Shown here piece by piece: positions 7,635 through 13,117 of a stretch of 13,117 nt of DNA (the stretch's first letter is position 1; each line of letters begins with the position of its first letter). The notes under the pieces were generated by a model, which saw nothing but the letters and a program-made list of their open reading frames with translations, made no database searches and was not told the origin of the DNA. The stretch is taken from contig NZ_CAKPXS010000046.1 in assembly GCF_934202235.1 (NCBI RefSeq), positions 1-13,117 of the forward strand, given 5' to 3'. The position numbers and the translations under genes were made by a program. Origin of the DNA: an uncultured Limosilactobacillus sp. (GTDB lineage: Bacteria > Bacillota > Bacilli > Lactobacillales > Lactobacillaceae).

Positions 7635-8270
7635 ATGGGTAAGTTTGAAGTTTTGGATCACCCGTTGATCCAGCACAAGTTGACAATGATCCGTGATAAG
7701 CACGTTGGTACCAAGTTTTTCCGGGAAACTGTCCGGGAAATTGCCACTTTGATGGCCTACGAAGTTTCGCGTGATATGCCGGTGAAGGATGTTGAAATTG
7801 AAACGCCAATGGGAAAGACCACCCAAAAGGAACTGGCCGGCAAGAAAGTCGCCATTGTGCCGATCCTGCGTGCCGGGTTGGGGATGGTCGACGGCATCAC
7901 CGACCTGATTCCAGCGGCCAAGATCGGGTTCATTGGGATGTACCGTGACGAGGACACGTTGCAGCCGCATGAATACTTTGTCAAGCTGCCTAACGACATT
8001 ACTGAACGGCAGATTTTCATCGTTGACCCGATGCTGGCAACCGGTGGTTCCGCGATTGACGCAGTCGGCGCCCTTGTTAAGCGTGGTTGCGAACCAAAAA
8101 ACATGAAGTTTGCCTGCCTGGTTTCCGCCCCAGAAGGTGTGAAAGCCTTCCGTGACGCTTACCCGGATGTTGATCTTTACACCTGTGCCCTTGATGACCA
8201 CCTGAACGAGGATGGTTACATTGTTCCCGGGCTGGGCGATGCTGGTGACCGGCTTTTCGGTACCAAGTAA
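7635..8270 (+). CDS. upp: Uracil phosphoribosyltransferase
   Basis: It joins uracil to phosphoribosyl pyrophosphate to make UMP in pyrimidine salvage. The 211-residue protein is full length. It has PILRAGLGM (76-84), the PRPP-binding loop DPMLATGGSA (131-140) and the C-terminal uracil-binding GYIVPGLGDAGDRLFGT (194-210). The ATG is preceded by GGGAAGGA at a slightly long distance of about 11 bases; the MGKFEVLDHP start is the usual one for the family, and the nearby TTG is out of frame. glyA-upp-atp is a conserved Firmicutes neighbourhood; here two membrane protein genes stand between upp and atp. Confidence 0.97.
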   Translation: MGKFEVLDHPLIQHKLTMIRDKHVGTKFFRETVREIATLMAYEVSRDMPVKDVEIETPMGKTTQKELAGKKVAIVPILRAGLGMVDGITDLIPAAKIGFIGMYRDEDTLQPHEYFVKLPNDITERQIFIVDPMLATGGSAIDAVGALVKRGCEPKNMKFACLVSAPEGVKAFRDAYPDVDLYTCALDDHLNEDGYIVPGLGDAGDRLFGTK

Positions 8271-8288
8271 GTTGAAAATAAGCAACAG

Positions 8289-8313
8289 ACCGTGACAGCT
8301 GTCACGGTTTTTT
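8289..8313 (+). terminator. Rho-independent terminator after upp
   Basis: A perfect 20-base palindrome (8289-8308, arms ACCGTGAC and GTCACGGT around AGCT) is followed by six T (8308-8313). It begins 18 bases after the upp stop. The downstream gene starts only 28 bases further on. Confidence 0.92.
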
Positions 8314-8340
8314 CTTTTAAGCAAGTGAGGCGAGCAAAAG

Positions 8341-9462
8341 GTGAAATTCAAGGGGCGCCAATGGTGGTTGTGGCTAATAATCATGTTGCTGGTCGGCGGG
8401 GGGCTCTTCCTGTTGACTAAACATGATGCCTGGCTGTATTCGCGACCGGTAGCAGTTGTCACCCAGGCTGACACGACGAGCCGTCAACGGCAAAGCGACC
8501 AGTTCAAGAATACCGACTACCTGGTTGACCAACGACTGAAAGTGCGACTACTAAATACCCGTTACCGTGGGCAAACGTTAGTCGTACGTAATCACTACAC
8601 CGTTTCAAAAACCATGTCGTTGCACTATCAACGGGGTGACCAGGTCTTTTTAAACCAGCTGCAGGCAAAGCACGGCCGCCTTTCCGCCATGGTGAGCGGG
8701 CTGAAACGTGACGTAGTGATGGTGATGCTGGTCTGGCTAGTGGTCGTCATGCTGGTACTGATGATGGGACATGCCGGGTTACGGGCCCTGGCTAGTTTAG
8801 TTGCCAATACGGCGCTGTTTATTCTGGCCATTAATCTTGATTTGAAGTGGCAAGGACGCGGCGTCCTCCTGCTCTTCAGCTTGTTAGCGGTGGCCTTTAC
8901 GGTGATTAGTCTGCTGTTAATTATGGGACCGACCCGCAAGATGCTGGCGGCATTGTTAGCAACAGTTGTCGCCACGACCGTCGCGGTGACCCTGTCCTGG
9001 CTGCTGATTGTGCTGACCCACGAGCGCGGCTTGTACTTTGAATCGATGATGTATGTGACCCAGGTACAGCGACCGCTCTTTATTGCGGAAACCCTTCTCG
9101 GCTCACTCGGGGCGGTGATGGATGTTAGCAGTGATATTGTGGCAACCCTCTTTGAAGTAAAACGGCTCCAACCAACGGCAACTCGTCACCAGCTACTGGT
9201 GGCTGGCCGACGGGTGGGTCAGCAAGTGATGGGACCGTTGACCAACGTCTTGATGTTAATTTTTGCTGCAGAGATGTTGACCAGCAGTGTTCTTTTTCTG
9301 CGCAATGGCAACTCCTGGGGGTACACGTTTTCCATGACCATGAGCCTGGGAATTACCCAGAGCCTGGTGTGCGGGATTGGGATTATTCTTGCCATTCCCC
9401 TGACCAGCTGGTTAATGGCCTCGATGATTGGGAAAGGAGGGTGGTCGAATGAGCACAATTAG
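8341..9462 (+). CDS. YibE/F family multi-pass membrane protein with extracytoplasmic domain
   Basis: This belongs to the YibE/F-like family (PF07907), whose function is not established. The 373-residue protein has an N-terminal span (about 8-26), then a soluble stretch of about 95 residues (28-122) that is probably outside the cell, and then about six or seven spans between 124 and 360. The family signature SLGAVMDVSSDI (255-266) and the following GRRVGQQVMGPLTNVL (289-304) are clear. The GTG start has GAGG 10 bases upstream. It overlaps the next gene, a paralogue, by 14 bases, so the two products may form a complex. I see no convincing promoter between the upp terminator and this gene; it may depend on readthrough or on a weak promoter. 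A transporter role is sometimes supposed for the family but cannot be shown here. Confidence 0.85.
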   Translation: MKFKGRQWWLWLIIMLLVGGGLFLLTKHDAWLYSRPVAVVTQADTTSRQRQSDQFKNTDYLVDQRLKVRLLNTRYRGQTLVVRNHYTVSKTMSLHYQRGDQVFLNQLQAKHGRLSAMVSGLKRDVVMVMLVWLVVVMLVLMMGHAGLRALASLVANTALFILAINLDLKWQGRGVLLLFSLLAVAFTVISLLLIMGPTRKMLAALLATVVATTVAVTLSWLLIVLTHERGLYFESMMYVTQVQRPLFIAETLLGSLGAVMDVSSDIVATLFEVKRLQPTATRHQLLVAGRRVGQQVMGPLTNVLMLIFAAEMLTSSVLFLRNGNSWGYTFSMTMSLGITQSLVCGIGIILAIPLTSWLMASMIGKGGWSNEHN

Positions 9463-10201
9463 TTTACTGACAGTCGTGCTGCTGGCACTAATGGTGATTG
9501 TTGGCGGGCGGCAGGGCTGGAGCGCCTTTTGGAGTCTCCTGCTTAATTTCTGCTGTCTCTTTTTTGCCATCGTCCTCGTTTCCTGGGGACTTTCGCCGTT
9601 GTGGATCACCCTCTTAGCTGGCATATTGATCTTGGCCCAGACTATCTGGCTGGGCGTTAGCGACGGGTTTATTGCTAAGCAGGCGTTTTGGTCGTCGCTG
9701 ATTGTCTTTATTGTCTTGTTTGCCCTGGTCACTTTCGTGGAATACGTAGCAAAAGTACCCGGCTTTGGCGTGGAAGATACTGACGCGTTGGAAGGGATGT
9801 CATTGTCAATCGGGGTGTCTTACCCGCAAATTGCGGTGATGGTTGCTGCTCTCTGCTCGCTGGGGGCGATTGCCGAGGCTGCCATCTCGGTGGCCGCGGG
9901 GATGGCAACACTCTTGGATGATGGCAAGTTAACAGCGGGTCAGTCACTGTTTCATGCTGGGATGCAAATTGGCCGGCAAATAATTGGGACGGCCCTTAAC
10001 ACATTATTTTTTGGCTTTTTTGGTGGTTTCCTAGCTTTATTCATCTGGTTTGCAGGACTAGGTTATTCCTTTTTGACGGTGATCAATGATAAGGTTTTCG
10101 TCAACGAAATAATCATCGTTTTGGTGTCCTTTGTGGGTGTTTTATTAACTGTTCCGGTCACTGCATGGCTGGTTTCAGGACATCAGCGTCCCTCACAATA
10201 A
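9449..10201 (+). CDS. YibE/F family multi-pass membrane protein, second paralogue
   Basis: The 250-residue protein is nearly all membrane spans (about 4-20, 27-46, 50-70, 81-100, 125-155, 180-204, 218-242). It carries the same family core as its upstream neighbour, SLGAIAEAAISVAAGM (137-152) and AGMQIGRQIIGTALNTL (170-186), but lacks the extracytoplasmic domain. The ATG at 9449 has a near-perfect AAGGAGG 8 bases upstream; the frame is open back to a TTG at 9428, which has no such site. The start lies inside the end of the preceding gene (14-base overlap), so the pair is translated together. The function is unknown. No clear terminator follows before the atp promoter. Confidence 0.85.
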   Translation: MSTISLLTVVLLALMVIVGGRQGWSAFWSLLLNFCCLFFAIVLVSWGLSPLWITLLAGILILAQTIWLGVSDGFIAKQAFWSSLIVFIVLFALVTFVEYVAKVPGFGVEDTDALEGMSLSIGVSYPQIAVMVAALCSLGAIAEAAISVAAGMATLLDDGKLTAGQSLFHAGMQIGRQIIGTALNTLFFGFFGGFLALFIWFAGLGYSFLTVINDKVFVNEIIIVLVSFVGVLLTVPVTAWLVSGHQRPSQ

Positions 10202-10272
10202 AGTGTCCAACAGATGTATAAATATTAGTAAATGTCCCATTTGTAAACGCTTAAATAATTTTGGATCAGCGC

Positions 10273-10301
10273 TTTATCGGGCGCCAGTTCTATGTTATAT
10301 T
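10273..10301 (+). promoter_or_regulatory. Likely atp operon promoter
   Basis: An extended -10 (TGT-TATATT, box at 10296-10301) lies 17 bases after TTTATC (10273-10278, half of consensus). Transcription would begin near 10307, giving a leader of about 80 bases. The AT-rich stretch 10202-10265 upstream holds no gene that I can support. A one-step shifted -10, TATTAT at 10301-10306, is an alternative. Confidence 0.55.
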
Positions 10302-10313
10302 ATTATGCGTAAC

Positions 10314-10340
10314 TGGGAAAACAGGTCTTGGCTGGTCCCA
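10314..10340 (+). other. Predicted 5' leader hairpin of the atp mRNA
   Basis: TGGGA (10314-10318) pairs with TCCCA (10336-10340), and CAG (10322-10324) with CTG (10332-10334) inside it. If transcription begins near 10307, this stem lies within the first 35 bases of the mRNA. No T-run follows, so it is not a terminator. A stabilising role is inferred. Confidence 0.4.
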
Positions 10341-10388
10341 AATTACAAACCAACTATTATTGTTATGAAGAAAAGAGGTGGAATGTAA

Positions 10389-11099
10389 ATGGGCGGTGAT
10401 GCTTATACCTTTAAGCTTTTTGGCCTCACCTTTAATTGGACAAACGTCATTTCTTGTATTGTTGTCTGCGTAGTCGTCTTTTTCTTGATGTTCGCGCTCT
10501 CGCGGCACGTCACGATGAAGCCGAAGGGCGGGCAAAATGCATTGGAGTGGCTGATTGACTTCACTAACTCTATTGTCCGGGGGCAATTCACGGCTGATAC
10601 TGCAGGATTCTTCGAGTTCTTTGTCTTTATCCTGTTTGTCTTCCTGTTTGTCTCTAACCAGTTAGGACTGTTTGTCCAGATTGGTTGGGATGGTCACGAC
10701 TTGGTCAGGAGTCCAACTGCTGACCCCGTGATCACGTTAACCTTCTCCATGAGTGCGATCCTGTTGTCACACTTCGCGGGGATGACTCACCGGGGTCTGA
10801 AAGAGTACTTCAAGGGCTATGTCCAACCAAATGCAATTATGATGCCGATTAATTTTATTGAGGAGTTTAGTAACTTCTTAACACTGGGTCTCCGGATCTT
10901 TGGTAACATCTATTCTGGTGAATTGCTCTTGAAACTGCTTGGTCAGTTAGCCTTTTCTCACGGGGTACCGACCATCCTGGTCAGTCTGCCAATTGAAATG
11001 GTTTGGCAAGGCTTCTCGGTCTTCATTGGTGCCATTCAAGCTTATGTCTTTGTAACATTAACATCGGTTTATATTTCTCGGAAGGTCGTTGGCGAATAA
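10389..11099 (+). CDS. atpB: F1Fo ATP synthase subunit a
   Basis: Subunit a forms the stationary proton half-channels beside the c-ring in the membrane. The 236-residue protein has five or six hydrophobic segments (about 18-38, 74-97, 113-132, 160-190, 196-228). The essential arginine is Arg169 in the conserved TLGLRIFGNIYSGE (165-178). PIEMVWQGFSVFIGAIQAYVF (201-221) forms the last conserved helix. AGGTGG stands 7 bases before the ATG. It is the first gene of the atp operon here; no atpI precedes it. A two-codon ATG-TAA stands directly before the start but is too close to the ribosome-binding site to be translated from it. Confidence 0.96.
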   Translation: MGGDAYTFKLFGLTFNWTNVISCIVVCVVVFFLMFALSRHVTMKPKGGQNALEWLIDFTNSIVRGQFTADTAGFFEFFVFILFVFLFVSNQLGLFVQIGWDGHDLVRSPTADPVITLTFSMSAILLSHFAGMTHRGLKEYFKGYVQPNAIMMPINFIEEFSNFLTLGLRIFGNIYSGELLLKLLGQLAFSHGVPTILVSLPIEMVWQGFSVFIGAIQAYVFVTLTSVYISRKVVGE

Positions 11100-11145
11100 T
11101 CGATGGTCAACACCTTTACCACATATTTTTAGGAGGATATTTATT

Positions 11146-11358
11146 ATGGGTGCAATTTCTGCAGGTATCGCGGCAGCCCTCGCTGCTATTGCCGCTGGTT
11201 TCGGTAACAGTATTGTTATTAGTCACACGGTTGACGCTATGGCTCGCCAACCAGAAATCGTTGGTGACCTTCGGACGACTATGTTCATCGGTGTCGGCCT
11301 GATTGAAGCCGTCCCGATCCTGGCCATCGTTGTCAGCTTCCTGGTCATGAACAAGTAA
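11146..11358 (+). CDS. atpE: F1Fo ATP synthase subunit c
   Basis: Subunit c forms the rotating proton-carrying ring of Fo. The 70-residue protein is a helical hairpin: span 1 at about 3-26, a polar loop with ARQPE (33-37), and span 2 at about 45-67 with the proton-binding Glu54 in GLIEAVPIL. I do not see the extra polar residues (Gln in span 1, Ser after the Glu) typical of sodium-binding c subunits, so it is most likely proton-driven. The frame is open upstream to 11089, but the perfect AGGAGG 9 bases before ATG 11146 and the family length settle the start. The T-rich stretch around this site fits efficient initiation, as expected for a subunit needed in about ten copies. Confidence 0.97.
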   Translation: MGAISAGIAAALAAIAAGFGNSIVISHTVDAMARQPEIVGDLRTTMFIGVGLIEAVPILAIVVSFLVMNK

Positions 11359-11380
11359 TCTTGGATTTCTCAATTCAAGA
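11359..11380 (+). other. Intercistronic hairpin between atpE and atpF
   Basis: Directly after the atpE stop, TCTTGGATT (11359-11367) pairs with AATTCAAGA (11372-11380) over nine base pairs (one G-U) with a TCTC loop. No T-run follows, and a very strong ribosome-binding site for atpF comes 14 bases later. A role in 3'-end protection of the atpE message, or in separating atpE and atpF translation, is inferred. Confidence 0.5.
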
Positions 11381-11411
11381 CAAATCGTTGAACAGGAGGA
11401 GGTGTCAATAG

Positions 11412-11921
11412 ATGTTTGTCTTAGCTGAGTCCAATCAGTTATACGTGGGCGATATGCTGTTTTACCTGATTTCGTTTCTGATTTTGGCGGCGTTGGTCTG
11501 GCATTTTGCTTGGAAGCCGGTGACCCAGATGATGGAAAAGCGGGCAAAGCGGGTCGCTAACGATATTGACAGTGCCCAGAAGAACCGCAAGGAAGCCGCA
11601 GCATTAGCCGCCCAACGGCAAGCTGAATTAAAGGGTTCTAAGCAGGAAGCGGCACAGATTGTTAGTGACGCCAAGAAGTCTGGTGAAAATCAACGCACCA
11701 AGATTGTCGAGGCGGCCCAAAATGACGCTGCCAGCATCAAAGCACAGGCAGCAACCGACGCTGAACAGGCTCGTCAAGATGCGCTGCTCAGTGCCAAGGA
11801 CGACGTAGCAAACTTATCTGTTGAGATTGCTTCCAAGCTGATTCAAAAGCAGTTGAATGCTAATGATCAACAAGCATTGATTGATTCATACATTGAAGGG
11901 CTGGTAAAACATGAAGCTTGA
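11412..11921 (+). CDS. atpF: F1Fo ATP synthase subunit b
   Basis: Subunit b is the peripheral stalk that holds F1 against Fo. The 169-residue protein has one N-terminal membrane span (about 13-33, LFYLISFLILAALVWHFAW region) and then a long charged, Ala-rich helix (about 40-150) rich in Glu, Lys and Gln, as expected for a dimeric coiled coil. The C-terminus is the part expected to contact subunit delta. The ribosome-binding site AGGAGGTG (11397-11404) is close to ideal, 7 bases before the ATG. It overlaps atpH by 11 bases. Length and layout are normal. Confidence 0.95.
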   Translation: MFVLAESNQLYVGDMLFYLISFLILAALVWHFAWKPVTQMMEKRAKRVANDIDSAQKNRKEAAALAAQRQAELKGSKQEAAQIVSDAKKSGENQRTKIVEAAQNDAASIKAQAATDAEQARQDALLSAKDDVANLSVEIASKLIQKQLNANDQQALIDSYIEGLVKHEA

Positions 11922-12462
11922 TAAGAAAACGGTCGCCCGCCGTTACGCCCGGGCTCTCTTCGAGCTCGTCGACGAGGCCGGTCAACTCGACCCGACTTAT
12001 CAAGAACTACTGGCGCTTCGCCAGGTGATCACTGCCAATCCACAGCTGATTCCTTCATTGATGGGGGTTCAGCTAACTGCCGCCCAAAAAAAGCCGCTGG
12101 TTGAGGCGCTTAAAAATGGTGCTTCTCAGCCGGTTACCAATCTTGTACAGATGGTGTTTGACTATGGGCGTATGAATGACTTGGTCGCAATTATTGATGA
12201 GTTTGAACGGCGGTACGATGCCCACTACCAGCGGGTACACGCCGACGTGGTTACTGCGGTTCAACTTGATGACTCCCGGAAAAAAGAATTATCAAACGCC
12301 CTGGCGCAACGCCTTGGCGCTTCCGAAGTGGTGTTAAGCGAAAGCGTTGACCCTTCGATTCTTGGTGGAGTGATTGTTAAAACGGCGAGCCAAACCCTTG
12401 ACGGGAGCGTTCGCACCAAGATTGAACAAATTCGTCGGTTGCTGGTTAATAAAGATGTTTGA
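11911..12462 (+). CDS. atpH: F1Fo ATP synthase subunit delta
   Basis: Subunit delta links the top of F1 to the b stalk. The 183-residue protein is soluble. It has the typical N-terminal YARALFELV (12-20) and, in the C-terminal part, DPSILGGVIVKTASQTLDGSVRTKI (about 147-171), the most conserved stretch of the family. The ATG lies inside the end of atpF (11-base overlap) with only a distant GAAGGG before it, so it is probably translated by coupling to atpF. The length is normal. Confidence 0.95.
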   Translation: MKLDKKTVARRYARALFELVDEAGQLDPTYQELLALRQVITANPQLIPSLMGVQLTAAQKKPLVEALKNGASQPVTNLVQMVFDYGRMNDLVAIIDEFERRYDAHYQRVHADVVTAVQLDDSRKKELSNALAQRLGASEVVLSESVDPSILGGVIVKTASQTLDGSVRTKIEQIRRLLVNKDV

Positions 12463-12483
12463 TAATGAAGAGGTGAAATCCGT

Positions 12484-13117
12484 ATGAGCATCAAAACTGA
12501 GGAAATCAGTTCACTCATCAAGAAGCAGCTCGCTGGTTACCAGGACGAGATTGCCGTTGCCGAAACTGGGACGGTAACTTACGTTGGTGACGGGGTTGCC
12601 CGTGCTGATGGCTTGGAAAATGCCATGGCTGGTGAGTTGCTCGAATTTAGCAATGGCGTCTACGGAATGGCCCAAAACCTCGAAACCAGTGACGTTGGTA
12701 TCGTCGTATTGGGTGATTTCACCGGGATTCGTGAAGGCGACACCGTCAAACGGACGGGTCGAATTTTGGAAGTTCCGGTTGGCGATGAATTACTAGGACG
12801 GGTTGTTGACTCCCTGGGCCGGCCAATTGACGGTCTGGGCGATATTAAGACAACTAAGTCCCGTCCAATTGAAAAGAAGGCTCCTGGTGTTATGCAGCGG
12901 AAGAGTGTTTCTGTCCCACTGCAGACCGGGATCAAGGTTATTGACGCGCTGGTACCGATTGGCCGTGGTCAACGTGAATTGATCATCGGTGACCGGAAGA
13001 CCGGGAAGACGTCAATTGCCATCGATACGATTATTAACCAAAAGGGTAACGGGATGATTTGTATCTACGTTGCCATTGGTCAAAAGGAATCAACGGTTCG
13101 TTCCCAGGTTGAAACCC
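12484..13117 (+). CDS. atpA: F1Fo ATP synthase subunit alpha, N-terminal part (cut by window end)
   Basis: Subunit alpha is the non-catalytic nucleotide-binding partner of beta in the F1 hexamer. The window holds the first 211 codons and ends inside the frame. The N-terminal delta-binding helix (MSIKTEEISSLIKKQL) is followed by the beta-barrel domain (about 25-95) and the start of the nucleotide-binding domain, with the P-loop GDRKTGKTS at 169-177 and VAIGQKESTV after it. AGAGGTG stands 8 bases before the ATG, and the start is 21 bases after the atpH stop. A small oddity is SVSVPLQTG (141-149), where Glu usually stands in place of the second Val. The remaining roughly 300 residues and the gamma, beta and epsilon genes should lie beyond the edge. 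Confidence 0.96.
   Translation, partial: MSIKTEEISSLIKKQLAGYQDEIAVAETGTVTYVGDGVARADGLENAMAGELLEFSNGVYGMAQNLETSDVGIVVLGDFTGIREGDTVKRTGRILEVPVGDELLGRVVDSLGRPIDGLGDIKTTKSRPIEKKAPGVMQRKSVSVPLQTGIKVIDALVPIGRGQRELIIGDRKTGKTSIAIDTIINQKGNGMICIYVAIGQKESTVRSQVET

Noticed and set aside
7593..8474. Long open frame of 293 codons on the minus strand
   Set aside because: It lies antisense to upp, crosses the upp terminator and runs into the next gene. It has no ribosome-binding site and its product resembles no protein I know. It is a shadow of the upp codon pattern.
10313..10345. Terminator of the YibE/F genes
   Set aside because: The hairpin is not followed by a T-run and lies downstream of the predicted atp promoter, so it fits a leader structure better.
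10203..10388. 61-codon open frame before atpB, a possible atpI remnant or leader peptide
   Set aside because: It contains the atp promoter and leader hairpin, has no membrane pattern like AtpI and no ribosome-binding site at its start. The last seven codons (from ATG 10365) could be a mini-frame abutting atpB, but nothing supports its translation.

Overview
The window looks like ordinary core chromosome of a lactobacillus. The Limosilactobacillus group is the best guess. The reasons are roughly balanced G+C by eye, heavy use of CGG for arginine and of C/G-ending codons, and the gene order tdk-prfA-prmC-ywlC ... glyA-upp ... atpBEFHA, which is a Firmicutes arrangement also known from Bacillus subtilis. 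The MurT/GatD pair is also typical of Gram-positive bacteria. I see no insertion sequence, phage gene, CRISPR array, tRNA or rRNA, and no convincing sign of recent transfer. The species is an inference.

Left part, minus strand (about 30-2513): a three-gene operon, murT-gatD-small membrane protein, for amidation of the peptidoglycan stem peptide (D-Glu to D-isoglutamine on lipid II). murT and gatD overlap by one base. The third gene, which I do not recognise, starts 9 bases after gatD. A hairpin with a T-run on the minus strand lies beyond it.

Middle part, plus strand: a 144-base divergent promoter region separates murT from tdk. The tdk-prfA-prmC-ywlC operon (2658-6221) joins nucleotide salvage (thymidine kinase) with translation functions: release factor 1, the methyltransferase that modifies its GGQ glutamine, and the Sua5-type enzyme that starts t6A synthesis on tRNA. 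The genes are nearly contiguous or overlapping and end at a rho-independent terminator. glyA (serine hydroxymethyltransferase) and upp (uracil phosphoribosyltransferase) follow, each with its own likely promoter. A perfect-palindrome terminator closes upp.

Right part: two tandem paralogous multi-pass membrane proteins of the YibE/F family (8341-10201), of unknown function, lie between upp and the F1Fo ATP synthase operon. The ATP synthase genes atpB, atpE, atpF, atpH and the first 211 codons of atpA run to the window edge. No atpI is present. The atp transcript has a predicted leader hairpin and a second hairpin directly after atpE.

Several starts are better set by Shine-Dalgarno spacing than by the longest reading frame: murT (ATG at 2513), ywlC (TTG at 5184), the second YibE/F gene (ATG at 9449) and atpE (ATG at 11146). 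Nothing here amounts to an undescribed system. The most open items are the unknown third gene of the murT-gatD operon, the YibE/F pair, and the two RNA hairpins in the atp operon.
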